Shown here: piece by piece, positions 11,951 to 24,535 of the stretch | How the letters are laid out: each line of letters begins with the position of its first letter | Numbering within the stretch: position 1 is the first letter of the stretch | Assembly (NCBI GenBank): GCA_030015575.1 | Contig: CM057339.1 | Coordinates: 696,644,761-696,708,760, forward strand | Source of the DNA: Agapanthus africanus | Taxonomy: Eukaryota > Streptophyta > Magnoliopsida > Asparagales > Amaryllidaceae | Direction of reading: 5' to 3' | DNA: 64,000 bases | Notes under the pieces: model-generated | Databases searched by the model: none | What the model was told of the DNA's origin: nothing | What the model saw: only the letters and a program-made list of their open reading frames with translations | Made by a program: the position numbers and the translations under genes

Positions 11951-11974
11951 ATGTTAATATATAATAGTTAAAAA

Positions 11975-12120
11975 CTCTCTCACACACACATACACATACT
12001 CACACGTGCACACACACAAATAAACGCGCGTGCGCGCACACGCTCACATACACATCACACGCATATATACTCTCTCTCTCTCTCAAACACACAAACATAT
12101 ACACACACATTCACACTTAC
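11975..12120. repeat. CA/GT-rich and CT microsatellite cluster
   Basis: Interrupted CACACA, GCGCGTGCGCGC and CTCTCTCTC runs occur just left of the Copia A insertion point. Confidence 0.8.
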
Positions 12121-12204
12121 TCAATTTAAAATCACGCATGCGTATTTATATACTCGTGAAAATTCCCTTCACTGCGCTTAATTTACGAAAATTTGGACAG
12201 TATC

Positions 12205-14396
12205 TGTTAGTTGTATGTATGCCCTGGAAGCCATTATTGTACATATGATGTATATTATAGTGGATGTTTGGACATATATAGGGAGGACTTTCTAGCTCGA
12301 TATAATAGTATGTTATCTGGTTGCACTTTAACTTAACATGTACATTTTTTAATTTGTCTCTCTTTTACATATTGATAAAGCCCTTAGGATGTGTACTTGA
12401 CTACCAGGATTATGATGCGGATTATACTAATGGGGTCTGGGTAGTCTGTGAGTACATACTTTAATTGTTCCTAGTCGTGGGAGTATCGAGACAGGGCATC
12501 GATATTCCAGAGTAGACTAGCATATACGTTTCATGACCCATATGATGGGCTATGGATGATCTAACATCCATTAGTGTTAGACATCAAATATTGTATACGG
12601 GTGCTCAGTGGTGACTGAGTACACTGAACAGGACTCGCCGATAAATCCTATATGGTATTATACCTCACGTCAGATAGCAGTTCTCTGGTGACACTGGTAC
12701 AGATTAGTCTGTCGACCCGAGATCGTCATAGAGTTTTGTGTGTCTCCCACTGTGCTTTGATTTCCACCCTACCACGGCTCTACTGAGTGGTGAAAACAGG
12801 TGGTTTTTGGGTACAGTCCCGAGTCATATGGAGGCAATGAGCGATAGGAGGGGATTTCGTCCCTTCCGGAATTGGGGGTTGATGTTGTGCTATGCTCGAT
12901 TGGCCATAACAGGAAATCCCTAACCAGGGTTGCTGAGATTTACTGGTAAGTGTTATCAATAGTTTCTCGAACCGTTATGAGCCTCACATCGGCATGACTT
13001 ATCAGGCTGGGGTCTGACGTGTACCATCCCCAGGCTAGATATACGACATATCAAACGAAGAGACCGGATTGTACGATAGTGTTACTTATTGGATTCGCAG
13101 GAGAATAAGCAGGCTAGCTTGTTGATCTTCTGATCGCTCAATACCTGGGAGCTGTTACATACAGCTAGTGCCGCTGACGGTTTGTGGGCATGTGATATGA
13201 TCACTGCCTACTTCTAGCATATTGACGAGTCTTTAGAGTCCTACACAGAGGTTTCCTGGCTCAGGCGAAACGAAGTAGAAGTACATATGTGATATGTGCG
13301 GGACCGAGATTAATACGTGTATATGATACCATATTTCAATCTCGTGATATGTGATATCATTCGGTTGTATGTGATATAACCGGGTTATCGAATCAAGTGT
13401 TGATTCGATAAGATGATACAAATAATATTAGTCAGTTTTATGTGATATAGCCAGATTATTAAATCAAATGTTGATTTAATAATTTAATGTATGATTATAT
13501 ATATTTGATATATTAATTTTATATTAACTAATATTTGCTCACTTAATCATTTCTTTTTCTCACATGTGCAAATTCAATATATATGTGATATATATTATTT
13601 GTGTCATGCTAGTTGATACATGAAACATGGGTGTATGATACTTACACCGTTCTTTAGATAATTAAAGGGTTTTATTTATTTAAAGTAATTCAAAATTGGT
13701 TGGAAATTAGTCATGGTTGATGCTTAGTGGAAGCTTATAGAACCCATTGACTTAGTCCACTAATTTTGTTTTACTTGAGATATTTATTAATCCAACCATT
13801 ATCTTTAGTCATGGTTTCGTCTCTACATAAGTTAGTATATGATATTAACTCACCCATGCTTGCTATTCTCACCCATATTCATTCTCATTCCATTCTCATC
13901 TTCATCTTCTTCTTCATTCCAATTTTTCTCTTTAGCTTTTTGGAAAGTGAAGAAATATTGTGAGAAAAATTATTCTAAAGTGAGCAAAAATCCTACTTCA
14001 TGAACTTATACTAGATTAGCCATTTAGGTTTGGTTGTTTTCTTTACTAATTCCCAATTAGAGAAGAGGTAGCTTGAGTTGGATTTTTCTCGACGTAGATC
14101 ATCTTCGGCCTCGAAGACTTCAAGCAAGCTTGTTTCTTTCGCCTTGTGAACCTTTACTAGAGTTCGGGAAATCACTACATAGAACGAAAAGACTACTATA
14201 CGGAGCTTTAGAAGTGAAGGACCAGTCTACAAAGGTTGTATTCCTTATTCACTTAGTGTAATGTTTGATTACATGCTAGCTTAACTCCTAATTTTCTAGT
14301 TAGATTCTTGGCACGGGTTGCATAGCTCTCTAGGTTTTTTAAAATTGCATACTTGATGCCCCATAAATTCTAGTTAAGGTGCCATGGAACCCAGCA
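12205..14396 (+). repeat. Copia A 5' LTR
   Basis: It starts TGTTAGTTGTATG and ends CCCAGCA. It carries two near-perfect stem-loops with 3-nt loops: TTATCGAATCAA (13385-13396) with TTGATTCGATAA (13400-13411), and ATTATTAAATCAA (13455-13467) with TTGATTTAATAAT (13471-13483). An upstream GAGATT...AATCTC stem lies at about 13308-13358. The same hairpins recur in the LTRs of Copia C and D. Confidence 0.85.
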
Positions 14397-14397
14397 G

Positions 14398-14415
14398 TGG
14401 TATCAGAGCCAAGCT
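14398..14415 (+). promoter_or_regulatory. Copia A primer-binding site (initiator tRNA-Met)
   Basis: TGGTATCAGAGCCAAGC lies one base after the 5' LTR. It is complementary to the 3' end of plant initiator tRNA-Met, the usual primer for this superfamily. Confidence 0.85.
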
Positions 14416-17380
14416 AGAGTATTAGGAGTTGTTTTGACGATGTTAAATAAATTGTGAAACCGAACAACTCCGAAACCCCGACACAAAACCCTTCCAAATT
14501 CTGGACGAAAATTATATGATAGGTTGGCTTCGAATTTTTTTGTTTCGGGGCTCTGGAGTTTAGTATTTCGTAGTCGTAATTTTAATATCGTCTCGGGTAA
14601 CTTTGACGATGCTAAAAAGTTCGAACGAACTCCGAAACCTCGAATTTTACCCTTCTCTGGAAATTTTTCAAAATGTTGGAATTTTTCATATTAAAAATAT
14701 TCAGAAAATCATGCAGGTAATTCTATGAACCCTCTAGAAGAACGATACCCAATCTCGACTACATGACCGCGGAACCGCGGCCAAATAAGGCTATTTGCGG
14801 CGGTTACGCGACACCATGTGTGAGACATGGGTCGACCCTTCTATGGTTGGTCCGTAGGTACTGTGGCATGTTTTGGGTATTTTTTAACACTGCTTAAGTG
14901 TTGAGCTCTCTGGGAAATTTTGGGAAATCGTTGATTCGATCGAAAAGTTTAACATCGTCTAGCTATTTTTGATTTGTGCTACATTATTTGGAATCCACGG
15001 TAATTAGTTTTGTGAAAACTAGTTTGAATTTTGTAAACCTAGCAATTTTGTCTCATTTGATCGGTTGCCACGGGGTTTTGATTCAGATCAAAACTCCGTC
15101 TCAATCTCCTATAGTACGCGAATGTTCGCCGGGTAACATTACTAGATAGCCACGCCTCATAGCCCCGACCGAATGACTGTAAGAGAACCCCGTTGCCTAA
15201 AGCATCCGTCTGGATACTCGCGGCCGCGGCGTTCCGCCTAAGTGCACTTCGTCGACGGCATCGAGGTGCGGCCGCCTACTATAGTTTTTGACGAGCATTC
15301 GATCCACTTGTTGGGAATCTTGTTGAATTTCCCGACTTGTTATTGAAAAGCGTTTTCAATATCGAGACTAAAATACTGGGTTTATAATGTTAGGCATGAA
15401 ATTCGGAATATGAGATATTCTGGGTTTATGATGTCTAAGGAATTCATTTGGTTACGCATGAAATTCGAAATATGTGATATTTCGGGTTTATGATGTCTAA
15501 GGTGGTTGCGGATTCCAATTGTTGTAGTTTTCATTTTTTTTTCTGCGACCGTAAGTGTAATATGTGGGGTATCGCCGGCTTTGTTGCTATATGTCAACGA
15601 CAATTGGGATACGCATATTTACTTACGTTGATGACATGTAATATTATGTGTTGATGTGATATGTTATATTGGATCGTCGTGTTTGAATAGCCGGAGGTTT
15701 TTATGTGAGATGAGAGTTTATTCATTTTCATTCATGTAAAAACTTGTATGTAATATTCTTTTATTGGGGAACTTTCGGGTTGAGGATGATGTCATCATTG
15801 ATGTATATTATTTACTTTTCCGCATTATGATAGACCCAAGGAGGGGAGCACAAGTAACCGGGTTCTAGGGTCTAGTGGGAGACCATTTCGAGGAGTCGAG
15901 ATCGGGTCTCCTAAGTCTAGAATTGGGAGGGTTGTTTGCCACTCCCGTAGGAGTCTACGGATGTGGGTTTGGCTATTCACCGCGACCGTGGAATACGTGT
16001 TTTTTTACTGGCTTAATTTTAAAAAAAGAAAATCCTAGTATATCTAATATTTCATATGTTATCTTCTGCTGCTGATATTTGTGATGTGATCACCCTGTAT
16101 TCTAAGAAGAATGGCTTATTATATATATGATATATAATAAATGTTGTTTATATTTTGCACCCGTGCTAGTCCCGTCCCGTTATGCCGTTAGTTAAGTAAC
16201 CTAACGGTGCATAACGGGACACTGTGATGAATGCGGATGGCATAAGCGTACGTTCTATTTTCGTTTCTTTATCTGTGATGCTTAGGAAGCATAAATAATG
16301 GGACTTCATTAATGAGATTAATGAAAGAAAATAAACCTAATGATGTTGTGGAATCAAATTTTCAAAAAGGGTAGCTCTAGTTCTTGCTTTGCATAGTGGT
16401 ATTCCTTATAGAATATCCAACACCTTATTCGATAAGGAAAGAGTCGAGATCCCTTCACCGAGAGTGACATCTTTAGCAAAACTAGCAGATGCTACAACTA
16501 ACTCGGTTTTGTTTTTGATTGCTTTTTAGTTCTTTCTTTGCATAGTAGTATTTCTTGTAGAATATCCAGCATCTCATCAAATGAGAAAAGAGCCGAGATC
16601 CCTTCGCCGGGAGTGACCTCTTTAGCGAAACTAGCAAAAGCCTAAAAATAACTCCTTTTCAAAATCACTCGATTCTACAACGATATCAAGTTCAAAGCGT
16701 TAAAGGTTTTCTTAAAAACCATCCGCAACCTTCCGTCATTTTAGGAAGCAGAGTACTTAGTATTCATGCTGCGTATGTTGACTATAGTTAAGGCACAGTG
16801 TACGGTAGCTAAGTGATGTCTTCCTACACAGCATATGATGCGATTAGTTAGGACATTCATATGATTATGTTGACTATAGTTAAGGGTCATGTGAGTAGGT
16901 CTAATTAATCATGAAATTACAGGTAGAACTTGACTAGTGCTTATGATATGTTGATCATAATTAAGGTCATAAGTGCTAGAGGTAAAACTATTATCGGGAA
17001 TTTCAAGTGTTGAAATTTGCAATGAGATTGCATATCTTCTATGAGATAGTTGGATCCCGATACCCACTGCGAGTAAGAGTTACTCCTGGGAGAGTTTTGC
17101 ACTTTACAATTATCTAACCCATTAGGTGTCTAGAAAGGTGTCAACGAGATTGTGCCTCTGGGAAAACGAGGTTTATTTTAATTAGATCCCTGCGAAAGCA
17201 TGGGGAACCTCCCTCAAAGTACTGACACTGGCCTGGCTGAACGGTTAGTGAACTTGTAGGGTGTAATTAATCCCGGCTAATCTTTCTTTTTAGGGTTTGA
17301 AGGAATATTTGATAAAAACAGTGGGAGCCATCCTGATTAGATAAAATAATAACCAATCTAATCTTGCAAAGAGCGCACGC
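14416..17380 (+). other. Copia A non-coding leader (about 3 kb)
   Basis: No coding potential is recognised. It contains a tandem duplication of about 65 bp (15380-15505, shared core GAAATTCGRAATATG) and, in its 3' part, a chain of conserved hairpins listed separately. Long untranslated leaders between primer site and gag occur in several plant LTR elements. Confidence 0.6.
16380..17110 (+). ncRNA. Structured leader domain: chain of about eight conserved hairpins
   Basis: Hairpins in order: CCTTAT/ATAAGG (loop TCG, about 16424) and TCTCAT/ATGAGA (loop CAA, about 16571) in a roughly 150-bp tandem repeat; an ACTTAG/CTAAGT stem (16755, 16809); ATTCATATGA/TCATGTGAGT (16855, 16887; two G-U); and CTAGTGCTTATGA/TCATAAGTGCTAG (16934, 16967; two G-U). 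The last three are each capped by a TTGACTATAGTTAAGG-like apex. A three-arm cloverleaf follows (ATCGGGA 16993 with TCCCGAT 17055, enclosing AATTTCAA/TTGAAATT, TGCAAT/ATTGCA and TATCT/AGATA), then GAGTAA/TTACTC (about 17071). The same series occurs in Copia B with compensating changes. Confidence 0.65.
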
Positions 17381-17599
17381 AGAGTGTTTTCTTCTCTCTC
17401 TCTCCTGGCAGTGACTGTGACATGCCTTAATCAATATAATAATATGGATGTATTGACCGAACCTGCTTATTATATTGAGCTGGGAAACGTTGGTTCCGCT
17501 TTATCTTATAATTGTTATAAGTACGAGCAGGAAATAAGGGAATATCCGGATTCCCACGTGACCCTATCGAAGAAATAGCATGTTGATGCACATTCTTCA

Positions 17600-20490
17600 G
17601 GTATGTTCATTACCGAGAACTATTTCTCAGTATACTCTACGTCCTGGGTATTAGATACCAGATCAGGATCCCACATATGTAATCTGTTACATGGGCTACA
17701 GAAAGGTAGAGAACTGGGTTCAGGTGATAGTGCAATTGTTGTAGCCAAATCAGTTGGCAAATATCACCTTGTATTACTAAATACATTGATTCTGAACAAA
17801 TGTTATTGCATATCGAACCCGATATACTACATCACATCAGTTTCTTTATTAAGTTAAAGAAGAATATAATTTTGTATTACAGGATAATGTTGTGAACATT
17901 TTCCTTAATCAAGAGTTGATTGGATCAGGCGTGTTATGCAATGGCATATATGTTCTAAATCAAACCACAGTTCAAAATATATAGAACACACACAAGAGGA
18001 GTAGTTCATAAATGAATGAATCCTTCTTGTAGTATTGTAGACTAGGTCATATCAATACGACACAACTAGCTAAGTTACATAAGAATGAATATTAGAATCT
18101 GTTCGAATTTTCATCTTATGATACTTGCCAGTCTTGTCTCAAAGGTAAAATGACCAATACTCCATTTACTGGAAACAGAGAAAGAGTTACTGAACTCTTG
18201 GGACTGATACATGGTGATGTATATGGTCCTATGTCTACAAGTGCCAGGGCTGGTTCCTCATACTTCATTATATTCACTGACCATCTCTCAAGATTCGGAC
18301 ATATGTTCCTGTTGAAACACAAGTCTGAAACTTTTGAGAAATTCAAGGAATATAAACTTGAAGTTAAGAACCAGATGGGTAGAAGTATTAAAGTCCTTCG
18401 ATGTGATCGGGGAGAAAAATACTTAAGCACGGAGTTCTTGGATTATTTAAAAGAGAATGGAATTCTCTCTCAGCTTACTCCTCCGTATACACCACAGCAC
18501 AATGGTATATCGGGATGGGGGTATCGCACCATATTAGATATGGTGTGCGCTATGATGAGTACTGTTGAGTTGCATGTTTCCTTTTGGAGTTATGCACTTG
18601 AGAAGCTGCATACTTATTGAATGGGGTTCCATCCAAATCTGTGCCTACCACTCCATATGAGATATAGAATGGGAAGAGACCATGTCTTAAACGAGTTAAA
18701 ATATGAGGTTGTCCGGCCTATGTTGAAAACAAAATCCGGACAAGCTCGAGGCAAGGTCAGTTCTATATAAGTTTGTTGGATATACCGAACATTCGCGAGG
18801 GAATATCTTCTACCACACCGAGAAGCAAAATGTGTTTTATTTCTCAGCAGGCCACCGTTTTAGAAAAAGAATTTCTTATGGAAGAAATTTTTGGTCATAA
18901 GGTAGAACTGGAAGGAGTTCCAGCTAGACAAACTAACAACTGATGATTTGGTAAAACCGGAGGATTCAATAGTTCCCGACGAACCTCAACCTCTCCGCAG
19001 ATCTAGTAGGGTTCCTCATCCGCCTGAGAGATACTACGGTTTTCTCAATGACAGTAGGAGCGAGGATTATATCATGGATGATGATGACCCAACTAGTTTC
19101 TAGCAGGCCATCACGAGTGGGGACTCTGTGAAATGGTTGGATTCTATGCGATCTCAAATGGAATCCATATACACCAACAAAGTATGACTTTAAAAGTTGC
19201 ACCTAAAGGGGTAAAACCCATCTGGAGCAAATGGATCTTAAGAAGATTCTTGGCGTAGATGGAAAAGTTGAGACTTTCGAAACTAGACTTGTAGTAAAAG
19301 GTTTTCGTCAATAACCAGGTGTGGTTTATGATGAAACCTTTTCTTCAGTAGCCTATGCTTAAGTCCATCAGGATTAAAGCAGGCATCGCGGAGTTGGAAC
19401 ATCTGTTTTGATGTGGCGGTCAAAGAGTTTGACTTCATCAAAAAGGTAGATGAACCTTGTATATATAAGAAGGTTGTAAAGAGTAAGGTTGTCTTCTACG
19501 TATTGTACGTAGATGACATACTCTTGATAGGAAATGGGTTTCCTATACTACACTCGGTCAAGCTCCTCTTATCATGAGGATTCTCTATGAAAGATCTGGA
19601 TGATATCTACTACATCTTTAAGGATTTTGATCTATAGAGATAAATCTAAGTGGATGTTGGGAGTGTTCCAAATCCAGGTACATTAACACCATACTAAAGG
19701 AGTTTAGTATGGAGGATTATAAGCGTGGTGGTCCGCCCACTTACTCATGAATCACTCTTTCCAAAAAGATGTCACTCGAGACTGATTTGGAGAGAGCTCG
19801 CATACAAGGGATACCCTATACTTCGGCAGTAGGCTCTATCATGTATGCGATGTTATGCACCAGACCAGATGTAGCTGACTCACTAGGTGTAGTGATCAGG
19901 AATCAATTGGATCTTTTGGAAAATCACTGGATAGCTATGAAGGACATTCTTAAGTACTTGAGAAGCACTGAAGAAATGTTCTTGGTGTTTGGTAACGGTG
20001 AACTCTAGTGGGAATCCTTTACCAATTTGAGCTTCCAGAGTGATAAGGACGACTAAAAGTCAGTCTCGGGCGTTGTCTTTAACCTCAGTAGAGGGACGAT
20101 ATGTTGGAGGAGTTTCAAGCTAGATACCGTAGCAAACTAGACGATAATGGCCGAATACATCGCTACAAACGATACTACAAAAGAGGTTATCTAGGTATTT
20201 CTTGTTCATGAGATGAACATGGTCCTACCATTGAGCGTCTAATAATTGTTATTGTGACAACAATGGAGTTATGGTTTTGGCCTAGGAACCCCGGTCCCAT
20301 CAGTGATCCAGACATATTCTGAGGCTGTATCACCTGATCAGAAAGATGGTTGATCTCCAAGGGATCGAGGTAAGGAGAGTTGACGCGAAAGATAACACGC
20401 GGATCCACCCACAAAGGCCTTTCCCTGGAGAGATTTTATAGGATGTTGAGTATGAGATACTACAACAAATGGCCTTAGTGCAAGTGGGAG
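17600..20490 (+). pseudogene. Copia A pol remains: PR/GAG-preintegrase, INT, RT, RNase H (fossil)
   Basis: The domain order is that of Ty1/copia. A WVLDTRSGSHICN segment (about 17645) marks the protease/GAG-preintegrase zone. An integrase core with H/D..GPMSTSARAG and a TPQHNG stretch lies at about 18150-18620. Reverse transcriptase covers about 18970-19560, with the VDDILLIG box near 19510. RNase H covers about 19800-20470. A GTGCAAGTGGGAGA polypurine-type tract (20479-20492) abuts the 3' LTR. Heavily broken. Similarity of the domains to Copia B is evident throughout. Confidence 0.75.
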
Positions 20491-20492
20491 AT

Positions 20493-21269
20493 TGTTAGTT
20501 GTATGTATTCTCTAGAGGACATTATTGTACATATGATGTATATTATAGTGGATGCTTGGACATATATAGGGAGGACTTTCTTGCTCGACATGATAGTATG
20601 CTATTTGGTTGCACTTTATCTTAACATGTACACTTTTTGTCTCTCTGTTACATGTTGATAAAGCCCTTAGGATGTGTACTTGACTACCAGGATTATGATG
20701 CAGATCATACTAGTGGGGTCTGGGTAGTCTGTGAGTACATCTTTTAATTGTTTCTAGTCATGGGAGTATCGAGACAGGGCATCGATATTCCAGAGTAGAC
20801 TAACGTATACGTTTCTTGACCCATATGATGGGCGATGGATGATCCCACATCCATTGGTGTTTGATATCAAAGATTGTATACGGGTGCTCAATGGAGAATG
20901 GGTACAATGAACAGGACTCACCGAGAACTCGTAGATGGTATTATACCTCACGTCAGATAGTAGTTCTCCGGTGATACTGATACAAGTTAGTCTGTCGACC
21001 CGAGATCGTCATAGAGTCTTGTGTGTCTCCCACTGTGCTTTGACTTCTACCCTATCACGGCTCTACTGAGTCGTGCAAACAGGTGGTTTTTGGGTATAGT
21101 TCCGAGTCACATGGAGGAAATGAGCGACAGGAGGGGATTTCGTCTCTCCCGGTATTGGGGATTGATGTTGTGCTATGCTCGATTGGCCATAACAGGAAAT
21201 CTCTGGCCAGGATTGCTGAGATGTACTGGTAAGTGTTATCAGTAGTTTCTCGAACCATTTTGAGCCTCA
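20493..21269 (+). repeat. Copia A 3' LTR, first piece
   Basis: It starts TGTTAGTTGTATG and aligns with the first third of the 5' LTR. It is interrupted by gypsy F, and its last five bases (CCTCA, 21265-21269) are the target duplicated by gypsy F. Confidence 0.85.
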
Positions 21270-24159
21270 TGTAACACCCGAGCCCAATGCTACTAATTTC
21301 AGTTACCGTTTGAACATAGTGTGGCACTCTTTTCATTTATCTTGCTTGATTCTTACTTACTGTAAATTTTACCCGGCAAATTCATTTCTGCATATAACAA
21401 TTTTGGCATCTAAAATAAAATTAAAAAATATTCATCTTGGCCTACTTGACACTCCTAACCCTGCTGTAGCGTCCGTGCATCGTGTTCTCGTCCCGTTCAA
21501 TGAAACGGGCGAGTTTGGACGGCTACGCGCACGTACGTGTGTCCGTTTTGGGGTATGCTTTTTGATCATAAAACACTTCATTTTAAATTTTGGATCCCGC
21601 TTAAAATTCTATTATTTCAATTTCAAATTTTTGGACCCGACCCGGGCGCGCTTTGGAAATGTTTTACTTTGAGCCAAAATCCCAAATTTTAATATTTTAA
21701 CCGTCGCATATTTTTATTTACCTAATAATATTTCTATACTATATTTTTCTTATCTAAATCTTTAATTAAAATCTTTGCCTAACCTCTTTCCCCCTCAGCC
21801 AATCATCCTTCTCCATTTCCTATGGGCCCCACCTCCTCTCTCTACCTCTCTCCTCTCTCTCTCCCGTCGCTCTCTCTCTCTCTCTCTCGCCCGTATCTTT
21901 CTCTTTATCCCCCCTATCTCTCTCTCTTTCTCTCTCCCCCCCTCATATATTCCATTTCTTTTCCTTACGTAAACCCAACCCTCGCGCCAACCCTACCTCC
22001 GCCGTCTCCCTCGCCGCCACAGCCCCAACACCGACACCACCACCGGGCCCGTCGTCTCCTCGCCCTCAACCGGGCCTCCCTCTCCTCGCCACCTCCTCCT
22101 TCTTCTCTCGTGTGCCCGAGCCAATGCCTGCACCCTCGAAACCTCGCCGGCGGTCTCTCGTCGTCGCCATCCGCACCACCACCTTCACCCTTCTCACCCC
22201 CTGCACACTCCAACACCCCCCATCCATCTTCTTTTCCTCTCCTTTCTCCATTTTCCCAGCACCAGTTTCCTACCCGAGCCCTAACCCTAAACCGCTGGAG
22301 AACTCTTCGCCGGCGCCCTCACCGCCGTCGATCTCACCACCATCACACCCTCTGCAATCCAGTAAGCTATATCTTCCCTTCCTCCTTCTACTTCTTCCCT
22401 CTTCTTTATTTTCTTTTCTTTCTTGTTGAAATTCTTGATCGGTTACTGTTTTGTGTCTCGCCGGAATCCGGCCGTGCCGGCGACGCGTCCGGGCGTTCTA
22501 GCGAGGTACCCCGACCCGTGTGGTTCCACTGTTCGTCGTTTGGGTTCATTCCGTGAACCGTGCGTCCGTCGCGAGTTTCCCCGCCGACGATTTACGTTCC
22601 GTGTTTCCCGGTTCGCGACCCGTCGAGGCAAGTACCTCTTGCTACATGCTAAATAATATTTACATACCTATTGATGACACCCTAAACCTGTAAATTTAAC
22701 TTTAGTACGATCATTTCTCATTTGCATGTACAATATTGTTATATATCATTTTACCTTTAAACCTGGAACCTACCTGATGCACTTACTATAGTGAACCTAA
22801 TAACCACATTTACCTGTTTAATCACATTTTAATATTAACATAGCTTATGGCATTTATCTCTATAGTTTTGTTCGATTCGGACACTCGTACGCATTTTAAC
22901 CTGTAATAGCTGTATTGAACCTTTATATAAATTATTGCACCTCTAAAGTTCTTAAACTTGTTAACATGATTAAAAGGCCATAATTGTCATACTGCATTCG
23001 CATAACATTGAAATCATCTCTGTGACACAACTGATAGCTGTACTGCAAATTGAGTAAATCTGCCTATTGCTTAATTCATTGCTTATATCATGTTGATGAT
23101 AACCATGATTGCTTGTATAACGGATTGTGAGCACACCCATGATATTGTTTACATCTTGACCTGACTTGCTACATATATATTGATCTACCCGGCATGGTAC
23201 CGTATACTGCTTGACTTGACCTGATGTACCATGACCTGACCCGTTACCTGATCTTGTGTCTAATGCCAACAAACCTGACATGTAGTCCTCATGGACCGTT
23301 CCTGTTGTCTGTCCAGACAAACCTGTTTACCTGATCCTGTGTTAGCATTAGTTTCTTGATTTCGGGATACCTGACTTGACTTACACATATAACTTGGGGG
23401 TATGTGGAAATCAAAGGTGAAACCTGACTTGTAACTCAACAGTTCACTACCTGTACTGATCAATTTTAGAGGCCAGGCCCGCCTTGTGACGATGCTGCTG
23501 ACATCGTTGGTCTTTATCCTTTCCCTGTTAGTGCCTAGCGGCACGTCTCGGTTTCAACCCGAGAGTCTTAGACCGTAGTCCCGGGCATGCACGGGATACT
23601 ATTGAGTTACATCGATGATTCATCAATTTGATTTCAAAGACCTTAGAACAGATAACCTGATAGCACCGTTTAGTTTACCCACTGCACACTACCTTGCACT
23701 GCTCTGATTCATATTATTGTTACCCTTGCTTTATTCATGTTTATACTCGCATTGCCTGTTTATTATGTTATTACTTGATGACTTGACGCGCTAACGTCTG
23801 GGTTTTGCATGGCCCAGATTCTGTACCGCTGTCGCAGCCCGAGCAGGAGTACTTCAGCCGACAGGCTGAACTGTGAGTGTTAGCGGTAGTTAGCTTTCTT
23901 TACTGTATTTTATTCCTGATGTGAGCCCGCATTATGGGACATACATTCCAGTTATTTTGTATTGAATCTTTCGCTTCCGCATTTATTTATTCTTGACTCA
24001 TGTTATCTTGGATTATGGACATGTTTAGATAGTATTATTTTGTTCTTGATATCTCTACAGCCGTAATGTGACTGTGGATGGATACTTCCTATCCATAGGT
24101 AGCATGGTTGGCTATGTCACGTGCCCATTTTAGTGTACTCTGGGAAGCGGGGCGTGACA
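21270..24159 (+). repeat. Gypsy F 5' LTR
   Basis: TG...CA ends. It contains a pyrimidine-rich CT/CTT tract (about 21835-21960) and a GC-rich stretch to about 22640. The open frames across this tract are low-complexity artefacts of the tract, not genes. Confidence 0.9.
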
Positions 24160-24170
24160 TGGTTCTTTTG

Positions 24171-24186
24171 GTATCAGAGCCATAGG
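24171..24186 (+). promoter_or_regulatory. Gypsy F primer-binding site (initiator tRNA-Met type)
   Basis: TTGGTATCAGAGCCATAG begins about 10 bp after the 5' LTR, matching the initiator tRNA-Met primer used by this lineage. Confidence 0.75.
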
Positions 24187-24535
24187 TTATTCGGGTTGAT
24201 TCTTTTTGTACTTGGGTATTGTACCCAATACACGAATCAGAATGCCCGTGTTTAGGAAACATGTCTTGCCACCTTGCCGTTTTCCCGTTCTTGAATCACA
24301 TTCTTCCTGATTATATCTTTTACGATGTGAAAACTTCCTTTGCATATCAACTCGGAAACCTGATTTCTTGTTATCTCTAGGACTTAGACGACTTGGGTGG
24401 AGTTATGTAATTGTGGCTATGATACCGCGGCATAGTTACAATGCGGCACTCTATTTAAGTATCTTGGAGTTCTAGCGTTGATCTATATTTTGAATCTATC
24501 ATCATGCTAATGTTGGGTATTTTGATTCCAGGAAT

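Noticed and set aside
14398-14415. TGGTATCAGAGCC text as a tRNA gene remnant (also near 24171 and 39346)
   Set aside because: Its position right after an LTR identifies it as a primer-binding site, not a tRNA gene.
22275-22290. CCCTAAACC telomere-like text in the gypsy F LTR
   Set aside because: Only one or two units, and part of the LTR sequence in both copies.
21822-22556. Long plus-strand open frame rich in Ser/Pro/Leu within the gypsy F LTR (and its twin near 29000-29670)
   Set aside because: It is a by-product of the CT-rich tract in the LTR. It has no domain and is repeated in both LTRs.
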